Source of the DNA: Neoceratodus forsteri
Taxonomy: Eukaryota; Chordata; Ceratodontiformes; Ceratodontidae
Direction of reading: 5' to 3'
DNA length: 64,000 nt
NCBI GenBank assembly: GCA_016271365.2
Contig: CM028132.1
Span: forward strand, 1,190,511,001-1,190,575,000
Shown: positions 55,046 to 64,000 of the stretch, piece after piece
How positions within the stretch are numbered: the first letter of the stretch is position 1
Layout of the letters: each line of letters begins with the position of its first letter
Notes under the pieces: generated by a model
The model's database searches: none
What the model was told of the DNA's origin: nothing
Seen by the model: only the letters and a program-made list of their open reading frames with translations
Translations under genes and position numbers: made by a program

Positions 55046-56275
55046 CTATGATGGCAGCAGCCACCGCCTATAGCCGTCATCCTCCAGGCACAGCAGCAGC
55101 CATTGTCTACAGCCCCCATCCTCCAATGTACGACAGCAGCCACTGCCTGCAACTCCCATCCTCCAGGTACAATGACAGCAGCAGCCTACAACACCCATCC
55201 TCCTGGGATGGCAGTAGCAGCCAGCGACCACCATTCACTAGATGAGATGGCAGCAGTCATCTACAACTCCCATCCTCCATGTGTGAAGGCAGCCACATTC
55301 TATGACTCCCATCCTCCAGGTGTGAAGGCAGCTGTATTCTATGATTCCCATCCTCCAGGTGTGAAGGCAGCAGCATTCTATGACTCCCATCCTCCAGGTG
55401 TGAAGGCAGCTGCATTCTACGACTCCCATCCTCCAGGTGTGAAGGCAGCAGCAGTCTATGACTCCCATCCTCCAGGTACGATGACAGCAGCAGCCTACAG
55501 CACCTGTCCTCCTGGGATGGCAGTAGCAGCCAGCGACCACCATTCACTAGGTGAGATGGCAGCAGGCATCTACAATTCCCATCCTCCAGGTGTGAAGGCA
55601 GCCACATTCTATGACTCCCATCCTCCAGGTGTAAAGAAAGCAGCATTCTTTGACTCCCATCCTCCAGGTGTGAAGGCAGCAGCATTCTTCGATTCCCATC
55701 CTCCAGGTGTGAAAGCAGCAGCATTTTACGACTCCCATCCTCCAGGTGTGAAGGCAGCAGCATTCTTCAACTCCCATCCTTCAGGTGTGAAGGCAGCCAC
55801 ATTCTACGACTCCCATTATCCATGTGTGAAGGCAGCAGCATTCTTCAACTCCCATCCTCCAGGTGTGAAGGCAGCAGCAGTCTATGACTCCCATCCTCCA
55901 GGTATGACAGCAGCAGCAGCAGCCTACGACTCCCATCCTCCAGGTAAGATGACAGTAGCAGCCTACGGCCCCCATCCTCCAGGTACGATGACAGCAGCAG
56001 CCTACGACTCCCATCCTCCTGGGATGGCAGTAGCAGCTAGCGACCACCATTCACTAGGTGAGATGGCAGTAGTCGTCTACAACTCCCATCCTCCAGGTGT
56101 GAAGGCAGCAGCAGTCTATGGCGCCCATCCTCTGGGTGTGAAGTCAGCAGCAGCAATGTATGGCTCCCATCATCCAGGTACAACAGCAGCAGCAATCTGT
56201 GACTCCCATCATCCAGGTACAACAGCAGCAGCAATCTACAACTCCCATCCTCTGGGTGTGATGGCAGTAGGGGTG
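55046..56275. repeat. 39-bp minisatellite with higher-order structure
   Basis: More than 25 units of about 39 bp built on CCCATCCTCCAGGTGTGAAG followed by GCAGCAGCATTCTA(C/T)GACT. A longer segment beginning CCTCCTGGGATGGCAGTAGC and running through CAGCGACCACCATTCACTAG occurs at about 55198, 55510 and 56005, giving a second-level period. Because 39 is a multiple of three, all frames tend to stay open on both strands. A plus-strand frame runs 396 codons (55103-56293) as 13-residue DSHPPGVKAAA-type repeats. There is no sign of a gene. Confidence 0.9.
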
Positions 56276-56316
56276 AGGGGGGGTAGCCTATAGCCCCCAA
56301 TCTCCAGCTGCAATGT

Positions 56317-56373
56317 AGAAAATCATGTAAAAGTGCAGAACTCTTAACATGCTGCACTTTTACATGATTTTCT
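56317..56373. repeat. Perfect 22-bp inverted repeat, 13-nt loop
   Basis: Arms 56317-56338 and 56352-56373, exact complements built around ATCATGTAAAAGTGCAG, with loop AACTCTTAACATG. It lies immediately after the minisatellite. Confidence 0.85.
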
Positions 56374-56644
56374 GCAGTGTGAAAACAGGGGTTTGTGCTC
56401 GGATTACTTGGTCCTCTCAAAAGAAAACACTGTGGGCAAGTATGGCAAGGCATTGCTGCAGTTGGAAGTGGGGGTATTTCCACATTTTCCCAGCAGGGAT
56501 AGCTTGTGCCTGCATACAATGGGATGTAAAAACCACTGCACCTACTGTAGGATGGTCTCAGAGGCGTAGTGGGCAGGTGTGCAGTGCAGGGTTACAGTGG
56601 GGATCCAGGGGGCTTTCCAGCTCTCCCCACCAAGAGAAAAAGGG
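56374..56644. other. No gene recognised
   Basis: Mixed sequence between the hairpin and a DIRS-like segment. No feature supported. Confidence 0.4.
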
Positions 56645-56790
56645 AACACTTATGTAAGAACTTACCGTTAGCAGTGGATCTTCAGGAGAGTCTCTTGCAG
56701 TGGGTCATACCTTGGGGCTGCAACCATCGGGAGACATTTTTGCTAGCGGTCTATCTGAGGCCACCCACAGCTACATAGGGAGGATGTCAA
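56645..56790 (+). mobile_element. DIRS-like terminal fragment
   Basis: AAGAACTTACCGTTAGCAGTGG (56657-56678) followed by ATCTTCAGGAGAGTCTCTTGCAG-like sequence resembles the DIRS internal complementary region at 32962-33003. A GCTAGC motif follows at 56743. Only the terminal-type sequence is visible, without RT or recombinase. Confidence 0.5.
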
Positions 56791-57424
56791 CGTGGTGACA
56801 GTGCCATGCATGGCCCCTGATGGACTGCTGGCAGGGGAGGTTTCCATGTGGTCCTGGTGGTTGTGGTTCCTGGGGTGTGATCGGCTACAAGATATTCTCT
56901 TGAATATCTACAGTCACAGTGAGTTGTCACGAGTGTTCTTTTTGTTTGGATCCCCGCTTTGGCCTTGCCCTTCACACCTGCCTGCTACGCTTCTGAGGCC
57001 AACCTATGTGTAGTGAATTTTTCTGCACTTTGTTGTGGCAGGCGCAAGGTTTTTTCTGCTGGTGAAGGTTGGGAATCCTGGGTGGCCCCCCTTTTCCAGA
57101 CACCCCGACGGCAAAACACAGAAAATTACCACTGCGGCAACAGTCACTGTAACGGTCCATTTACGTGTTTCACTTTCCCCCAGTGTCCTGCCCCCTTCCC
57201 AGACCAACTCCGACCTGGAGTTGAGAATCCCAAAGTCCGGCCTCCCGCATGGGGTGTGGGGCACAGCCCCACAGACACTGGGGGCTTAGGGCGGCACAGT
57301 ATCTGAGTCGGTATTGTCGTCCGCCACGGCTGTCGACCAAACTTGGTGCTCTGGGAATCCCCCACCGATCCCAGCTGCAACTCTGCCTTGCCTGTCAGCT
57401 ACCGTGTTCCTTTTGAGAGATATC
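56791..57424. other. No gene recognised
   Basis: GC-richer DNA. A frame of 115 codons (56959-57306) has no recognised domain. It may belong to the DIRS-like fragment at its left. Confidence 0.4.
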
Positions 57425-58015
57425 GTTCACTTGGGAGCTTAAACAGTAGGATGGTAGGAAAGAGGGCTGCAGTTATATTCTGTTTTAACTGAAATATTTG
57501 AATAGTTTGTAAGTGAAATTAGTTATATGTGTTAAAAATTATTACCTTGAATTAGAACTGTTACTTGGGCTGTGATATTGTAACTTTGGAGATAGTTGTT
57601 TGGCAGGGATAATTAGAGGGAAATTTAAATGTGTTTGCCTGGTGTTTGGGGGAAGGGACATTAGCTGCAATTACCTTGTCTTTAAACAGGAATTACCTTG
57701 GCTTTCTTTGTTCACTTGGGAGCTTAAACAGTAGGATGGTAGGAAAGAGGGCCGCAGTTATATTCTGTTTTAACTGAAATATTTGAATAGTTTGTAAGTG
57801 AAATTGGTTATATGTGTTAAAAATTATTACCTTGAATTAGAACTGTTACTTGGGCTGTGATATTGTAACTTTGGAGATAGTTGTTTGGCAGGGATAATTA
57901 GAGGGAAATTTAAATGTGTTTGCCTGGTGTTTGGGGGAACGGACATTAGCTGCAATTACCTTGTCTTTAAACAGGAATTACCTTGGCTTTCATTGTTCAC
58001 TTGGGAGCTTAAATA
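57425..58015 (+). repeat. 285-bp tandem repeat at the CR1 5' end
   Basis: GTTCACTTGGGAGCTTAAA starts at 57425, 57710 and 57995, a constant 285-bp spacing. The first two units are near-identical along their full length (for example TAGTTGTTTGGCAGGGATAA at 57593 and 57878). The third copy is partial. It lies directly upstream of the CR1 ORF1 at 58327. Tandem 5' monomers of this kind act as promoters in some LINEs, such as rodent L1. That role here is an inference. Confidence 0.85.
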
Positions 58016-58326
58016 CTGAAAAGCCACTGGGGGTTGGGATTGAAGGGCTGAGTATTTCTGTTTGGGACTGAAATTCGAAGCAACAGGAGCTGGTGGGCCT
58101 GTGACATCATACGGTACCTGATGTCTGGTTACACAAACTGTTAGTGGGACCGAACACACACTGGACTGTATGTGTTTGTGAGACTTGGGAACTTTATTGG
58201 TGGGGTTGAAATTTGGGTTTGTAAATAACTACAGTCAGTATAGAGAGAAACTGTACTCAGGGAAAGGGACTGAGAAAGAGGTGTGCTATTATAAACAGGG
58301 GATAATCAGGGTGGCCATATTCCACC

Positions 58327-59900
58327 ATGGCAGGCATCTTCGGAAGGGTTGTAGGCTGCTCAGGCTGTGGGATGGCAATAATTCTAAATGGGCCTGGAGA
58401 GGGAGGCTGCCCACTCTGTAGACAGCTATCTTGTATCAGGAGTGAGGTATATTGGTTAAGGAGTAAGCTGTGGGGGCTGGGGGGGGTGTCCCAAGGATAA
58501 GGGGTGTGGATATGGGCAGCAGAAGGGTGGGGCTGAGGGGAGGCTGGGGCAATGCTCTAAAATTACAGGACATTATGTTACAGCAAGCAGGAGGGGGGAT
58601 ATTAGGGAGAGAGGACCCTTAGATAGGGAAGTTGATGCTACGGGGAAAGCATACGGGGTGAACATTCTGAATACAAAGAGACTAGAGGGGGAAGAGTCAG
58701 GAGGGGCTGTTGTGCGGAAGCCTAAAACAGCAGACTGTGGGAAGGGAGCTCCTAAGGTGAACAGTGCAAGAGAGGAAGAAGAGGGTCAGTTTAGAGATGC
58801 AGTCAGGGGAAACTCGGGTTACTTGATTGAGGCTGACATAGAGTGTCACAATAAATCTGAGCTACTAAGCAACCTAGAGGGGGAGGAAGGGGTTGGTGGA
58901 AATGAGGAAACTTATACAGAGGCCGGGGGGAGGGAGTCGGATACCCATAGGGCATCACAGACCAGCTGTGGAAAGGATAGACATAGTCCCAGAGGGAGAA
59001 GGGGAAACATATATGTTAAGCAAATGGGGGAGATGCAACATATTCCAGACATGAGGGAGGAGAGCATGATTAGAGAGAAACTGGGAGACGAGGAGGTGGG
59101 AGAGGAGCGCCCCTTCAGCAGGGAGGTCAGTACCAAGGATGGGGCCATAGCTAAAGGGGACTCACAGAGAGCCTCTGGAGGCAGGGGTACTATTACTAGG
59201 GGGAGGATGGTGTGGGGAAGGGAAACCATCAGGGCCAGGATAAATGGTTCAGATAAGAGAGGTTAAAGGGGACACCTATTCAGAGGGGTTTGAGTTAAGT
59301 GGGCAAAATAACGAGGGAGGCAGAAAGGGAGGGTGACAAGGGGTCTCTAATAAGGCAGGAAGACCCATGAAATTAAGATCATGAATAAAGGGGGAAGGGG
59401 GCTGAGAGGGCATAGTGGAGGTAACCATAAGGATGATGCGGTGTTAAGGTTCTGTTACTGGGAGACCATGATTAGGGTATCCATTGGGAGGACAGGGGGG
59501 TGGATGCCAGCCAGGTGAAGGTAGTGAGTATCTCTGGGCTGACAGTGCACAGAGCAAAGTTCATGGTGTATGAAATGGTTAGGGATTGTGGAGGGAAACC
59601 GGATTTCCTGGTGCATTTGGGAACTAATGATCTTGAGGGAAATAGCGTTTTGGAAATCCAAGCAAGGTTCCAAGAACTTGCCAGAGTCTGTCGGGATAAT
59701 GGATGCAACATTTCCTTTTCGGAGATATTGCCAGTACCAAAGGCCTCAGTGGAGAAAAAATGAACTCACAGAGGTTAATGACTGGCTCAGGAAGTGGGAG
59801 GAAGAGAATGGGTTGGGAGTGTTAGGAAATGGAATGGAGTTTGGGAGGATAAGGGACTATATGCCAAGGACAGGTTTCATCTTGCCCCATTAGGGAAGGA
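58327..59900 (+). pseudogene. CR1 ORF1, zinc-finger N-terminus and degraded esterase
   Basis: The ATG at 58327 has a strong Kozak context (CCACCATGG). The N-terminus reads MAGIFGRVVGCSGCGMAII, then GCPLCRQLSCIRSEVYWLRSKL: a CxxC...CxxC finger followed by a likely coiled coil, as in the intact ORF1 at 36472-37446. After charged low-complexity sequence (58658-59266) comes the esterase: block I appears as GGAGAC then CATGATTAGG near 59460-59476, two bases short, so the serine block is out of frame. Block III reads HLGTNDLEG (59617-59643). EVNDWLRKWEEENGLGVLGN follows in another frame after an A-run (59753-59760). The stop after 59266 and the frameshifts inactivate it. Confidence 0.75.
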
Positions 59901-60109
59901 AGTCCTTAAACAGGGATGGCTGACTACATACAAGGAAGGTGGGGTTTAAACTATGAGGGGAAGGGATAAGGGAGGGGTTGATCAGAAGCCCTCTCCTCCA
60001 GATGAGGGAGTAGCCTTCAGCCCAAGGGGGAGGGGAAACAGACTGGAGGTGGAGGTTTCAGGAGGAGCAGGGGAGGATGGAAGTACAAGGAATCTGGGTG
60101 GAGTTCGAC

Positions 60110-63010
60110 AAAGAGGATCAGGGATAAGGGGTGGGGGTTGGTGTTAGTAAATGCCAGGAGCTTGGGAAACAAGTTGCCAGAGTTCCAGGCCATGCTGTTC
60201 GGGGGGTGGATGTGGCGGCAGTCATGGAGACGTGGGCCAACAAAAACCATGACTGGGACCTAAATGTATGGGGGTACACTATGCTTAGGAAGGATAGAAA
60301 GGAGGGCAGAGGAGGTGGAGTGGCTATGTTCATTAGAGATGACATAGAAATTGCTATGGTAGAAGAGGCAGAGGGAAACGTGGAGGCCTTATGGGTCACC
60401 TTACGATCCCCAGCAGGAGATAAGGTCAAGCTGGGAGTAGCATATAGGCCCCCCGGGATGAGTGATGTTCTAGAGGATGGTTTGCTGGACAACATCATTG
60501 CCCAGTGTGGTCCAAAAGGGGAAGGAGTGGTGTTGATGGGGACCCATGCCAGGTACAAACTGGGGAACCATGTCCTCTAAGGTGGCCAAGGAGCAGAGGC
60601 TGCTGGATGGCTTCCAGGATGTGTTCTTAACACAGCATGTGATGGAGCCCACAAGGGAGGGGCATGTCCTGGATGTGGTTCTGGCAGATGGGGATCTGGT
60701 AAGGAACATGGTTGTACAGGACCCCCTGACTGGGAGTGACCACAATACTGTCTGGTTTCAAATAAGCATGGGGGGTGGGGGTGAGATCTAGGACACTGGC
60801 AGTGGACTTCAGGGGGGCAGACTTTATGGGCATGGGAAATATTCTCAAGGATCACTTGAAGGGGATTACCTCAACGACAAATGTGGAAAGGAGATGGGAG
60901 GTCATAAAACGGGGACTTCATGAGGCAGTCAGGATCTGCGCTAAGTTGAAACGTAAGGGAGCAAGGTCACATAAACCATGCTGGTGGTCCAGTGAGGTAC
61001 AGGTAGCAGTCAGAGAAAAGAAGGCGGCCTACAAAAAATATAAAACAACAAGAGGGGATAGGGATAAGGAAATGTACCAGCTTGCATCTAGAAAAGTCAC
61101 CTCAGATGGTGAGGGGAGCAAAGTCCAGTAAAGAGCAGTGGCTGGCACAGGGGATACATGGAGGAGAAAAGGGTTCTTCCAGTACATTGGGGAGGAGAAA
61201 ACTAAGGGCCATCTCAGCAGATTGAGATCAGAAGAGGGTGGGTGGAAGAGGCAAGTGACCAGGCAGAGGTATTTACGAGTACTTTGCCTCTGTGTTCACT
61301 AGGGAGGGATGGGATATCTACAAAGCAAGGCACGAAGGGATAGATGTGGCAGGGAGTGGGATCAGGGAGCAACAGAAATGGAGCAAGAGGGAGGGAAAGG
61401 TACCCCAGGGTGTCACATCTGGATAAGGATAAAAGACCAGTAAGGTGGAGGACGGATAATGCTATCTCCGCCAAGGGTGTGGTTAGCCTCAAGGCCCTAA
61501 AGAAAGACAAATCTCCTGCGGATGGCATTCATCCGAGAGTGCTATAGAATTGGCGGACATACTGGCAACACCTGGCGGGCACAGCAGGTACACTTGAGAC
61601 AGGGAAGGTACCTAGGGATTGAAGCGAGGCACATGTGGTACCAATCCATAAAGGGGGGTCGAGGGAAGTACCAGGGAACTATAGACCCATCAGTTTGACC
61701 TCGGTGGTGAGAAAATTAATGGAGAGTATACTAAAGGAACGATTGGGGGTGTGCTTGGAGGAGGTGGGAGGTCTGGATAGTCGGCAGCATGGGTTTGTGC
61801 CAGGTAGATCATGTCAAACCAACCTTGTGGAGTTCTATGAATGGGTAACATCAGAACTGGACAGGAGTAAGCCTGTGGATGTATTATTCTTGGACTTCAG
61901 CAAGGCGTTTGACTCTGTCCCCACAATGGTCTGGTAGAGAAACTGATGGGGTTAGAGTAGGCCCTTTGATGGTCAGATGGATTGAAAACTGGCTAGCTGG
62001 ATGCACTCCTAGAGTAGTGGTCTGTGGGGAGCTCTGAACCCTAGAGAGGTAGGTAGTGGGGTACCATGAGGCTCGGTCCTGGGTCCGATCCTGTTTAATG
62101 CACACATATCGGACATCAGGGAGGGTATAGGTGTGAAATGAGTCTATTCATGGATGACTCCAAGATGGGAGCAGTAGTTGAGGGAGAAGAGGGAGGTTGG
62201 CCTGCAAGGGACCTGGACACCCTGGAAAGCTGGGCTCACACATGGAAATTAATTTCAATATCACCAAGTGCAAGGTGTTGCATCTTGTGGGAAACCCTAA
62301 ACACAGGTACACCCTGGGAGGAGGCGCTGGAGGCCTCAATGGGAAAAAGACCTAGGGGTCATGGTGGATACATGTATGAATAACTCTGAGCAGTGCAGAA
62401 GAGCAGCTAGCAAGGCAAACAGGATGTTGGGATGCATCGTAAGGGGAGCACCTCTAGGAGCAAGGAAATGATTCTGCCGCTGTACAATGGACTGGTTAGA
62501 CCACACCTTGAGTACTGTGTACAGTACTGGAGACCACACTTGAAGAGGGACATACAGCTCCTGGAGAGGTACAGAGGAGGGCAACAAAGATGATATGAGG
62601 GCTAGGGATTTGACTTATGAGGACAGACTTGAGGAGCTCTGCCTGTTTTCGTTGGAGGAGAGGAGAGACAGGGGGACATGATTGAGGTCTTAAGTACCTC
62701 AAGGGAATAAATAGGGTAAACATGGAGGGATCTTTAGACTAAAGCAGGAGGTATCACCAGGGCATGGTTTGAAGTTGGAAGGTGGAAGGTGAGGGGAAAA
62801 GAGGAGGAGGTTTTCACTGAGAGGGTGGTGGACCCTTGGAATGCACTGCCTGGTGAGCTGGTTCAGAGATCCACAGTGGAGGGCTTCAAGAGAGGGTTGG
62901 ACAGACACAGAAAGTGGATGTATCAGATGATGGCCTGTCCTAGGGGGGTGGGGATGGATGATAGGAGTTTCTGGAGCACAAGGGATGGGAGGGTCTCGGC
63001 ACCCAACTAA
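60110..63010 (+). pseudogene. CR1 ORF2, endonuclease to C-terminus
   Basis: Plus strand: VNARSLGNKLPEFQAM-like start in shifted frames (60148-60200), VDVAAVMETWANK (ETW motif), RKEGRGGGVAMFIRDDIEIA, KVKLGVAYRPPGMSDVLEDG and VVLMGTHAR (60524-60557), where GDFN is expected. Then MEPTREGHVLDVVLADGDLV and PLTGSDHNTVWFQI (SDH motif, about 60724-60765). The linker (60775-61131) and RT follow: KKDKSPADGIHPRVL, REVPGNYRPISLTSVVRKLM, RQHGFVPGRSCQTNLVEFYE and DVLFLDFSKAFDSVP (61876-61920). The catalytic block near 62140-62160 reads SLFMDDSKMG, M replacing the A of ADD. The C-terminus WNALPGELVQRSTVEGFKRG closes it. At least six frameshifts. Confidence 0.85.
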
Positions 63011-63068
63011 GGGTCTAGGTTCGAGCAGACTCGATAGACCGTAAGGCCTAATCTGCTGGCAAATAGTA

Positions 63069-64000
63069 TGTTAGTGTATCCTACAAGAGATATCCCCGAA
63101 GATCTAGAAAGCAATTTGTCCTCAGACTTGTTCTGGGGCACACAGCAACCAGCACTGCCCCTTTAGACATGCTTAGGGATGCAGCACTGACAAATTTCAC
63201 CTACCCACCAAACATGCCCATGTTAGTGTGCTGTACCACCATCACCTCGCTCCACTTACTCTGGGACACACAGCAGGCGCCACAGCTCCTCGGACTTGCT
63301 AGAGGACGCAGTGTGCTAGCCATCTCCAATGAAGTCAAAGGGTCTGTGTTTCTTTCTGGGTGCCCCCAATTAGGTTGGGAGTGGTGAGCTTGCTTTTCTC
63401 ACAGAAACAGCCCTTGACGACCCCACCCCACAACAACACACACTCACTTTCAGCAGAGATGCTGCATCTGTGCACACTGTATGCCAGCTGCCAACCATGC
63501 CCATGCTGGCGTGTAATGCCTCTCCATAACACAGTGGCACACAACAAGCTCAGGGATCCTTGTATCCCCCCCAACAAGCACTGCACTTTGCCAGAGCTAC
63601 ACACCTTTTTTTATGCACAGGGAGACAGAATATGGGAAGGCGAATATTAAGAAGTACAGGATGTTGTAAAATGGGGGGGGGATAAACTCAGGCAAAATAT
63701 GGGGTGAGAAGGAGGTTAAGCACAAGAGGCGGCATTAATTTAACTCACAGACCACATTAATTTAACTCACAGACCAGGAGTGTACATGTGTTTTGTCACC
63801 AGCACTTCAGCAATACAATATTTAAGCACCATTCTGCAAAATGCATTTTGGACACCGCCACCAACCTCCCAAGTTTTAAACACAGCATCTACATCTTTGT
63901 CAGCAAAATACTGCACAGACTGCTCATGTCATGGACGGTGCGCCCCCCGCTCTGCAAACTTGCTAAGAGGTGCACTCAGCTCTACCCACCTTTAAGCATA
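63069..64000. other. No gene; possible DIRS-like edge at the left
   Basis: CCTACAAGAGATATCCCCGA (63079-63098) then AGATCTAG resembles the complement of the DIRS-type sequence at 56675-56700, hinting that the CR1 entered a DIRS remnant. A 21-bp direct repeat, ATTAATTTAACTCACAGACC-like, occurs at 63735 and 63757. The rest has no recognised feature. Confidence 0.45.

Larger units (their letters stand above)
57425..63068 (+). mobile_element. Nearly full-length CR1 LINE, plus strand
   Basis: Order: 285-bp units (57425-58015), 5' UTR, ORF1 (from 58327), ORF2 (about 60110-63010), and a short 3' UTR ending near 63068 in TAGTATGTTAGTGTATCC. ORF1 with an esterase precedes ORF2 with endonuclease and RT, as in CR1. 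Composition is G-rich and the protein motifs differ from the CR1 at 33.3-37.8 kb, so this is a different subfamily. Numerous frameshifts make it inactive. Confidence 0.8.

Noticed and set aside
55103..56293. A 396-codon open frame that looks like a repetitive secreted or structural protein
   Set aside because: Repeat unit is 39 bp (13 codons), so frames stay open by arithmetic. Other frames and the minus strand are open too, and no start context, signal peptide or splice structure is seen.
48704..64000. Search for the next sema5b exon (first thrombospondin repeat)
   Set aside because: I found no WSPW-type block with splice sites on the plus strand. The next exon probably lies outside the window.

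Overview
This window is vertebrate nuclear DNA and is almost entirely transposon sequence. The one host-gene piece I can support is a 118-bp exon on the + strand at 48586-48703. It encodes the plexin/semaphorin/integrin (PSI) cysteine knot of a class 5 semaphorin and reads most like SEMA5B. The window therefore looks like intronic DNA of a sema5b-type gene. The repeat mixture is CR1 and L2-type LINEs, a LINE-1 fragment, a DIRS tyrosine-recombinase retrotransposon, hAT and TTAA-inserting DNA transposons, and tRNA/MIR-like SINEs. That mix suggests a large-genome lobe-finned vertebrate, such as a caecilian or other amphibian, or a lungfish. The lineage is an inference; nothing here fixes the species.

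Layout: 1-6.5 kb holds decayed CR1 pieces and tRNA-derived SINEs. 6.6-9.65 kb is a dispersed non-coding repeat, with a second copy at 19.3-20.5 kb, that carries an internal ~293-bp tandem array. 9.9-11.45 kb is an L2-like reverse transcriptase. 12.2-18.7 kb is a minus-strand LINE with an endonuclease, a reverse transcriptase and a 2A-like motif. A SINE and a 2.7-kb near-perfect palindromic DNA transposon with TTAA duplications split it. 22.8-23.6 kb is a CR1-type 3' end carrying a SINE. 24.7-25.56 kb is a ~63-bp tandem array.

25.8-33.26 kb is a DIRS element with inverted terminal repeats, a gag-like region, RT/RNase H and a truncated recombinase. It was entered by an L2/CR1-type LINE, a 342-bp hAT MITE and, at its right end, by CR1s. 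33.26-37.8 kb (minus) is a long CR1 with an intact ORF1 esterase and a broken ORF2 holding a 148-bp hAT MITE. 38.2-40.0 kb (plus) is a 5'-truncated CR1. The DIRS outer end seems to reappear at 40.07-40.14 kb.

42.36-43.52 kb and 44.0-45.89 kb are solo-LTR-like elements with 5- and 4-bp target duplications. 46.9-48.5 kb is an L1 3' fragment whose target duplication ends about 60 nt before the semaphorin exon. 49.15-51.0 kb is a minus CR1-type LINE. 53.1-54.99 kb is a nearly complete hAT transposase with a BED finger. 55.05-56.28 kb is a 39-bp minisatellite. 57.4-63.07 kb is a near full-length CR1 with 285-bp tandem units at its 5' end.

There are no genes working together here in the operon sense. 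The biology is nested transposition: retroelement enzymes (endonuclease, RT, ORF1 esterase), non-autonomous passengers (SINEs, MITEs, the palindrome) and the host exon they surround. Most ORFs are broken. All family names rest on motifs read by eye, not on database searches.
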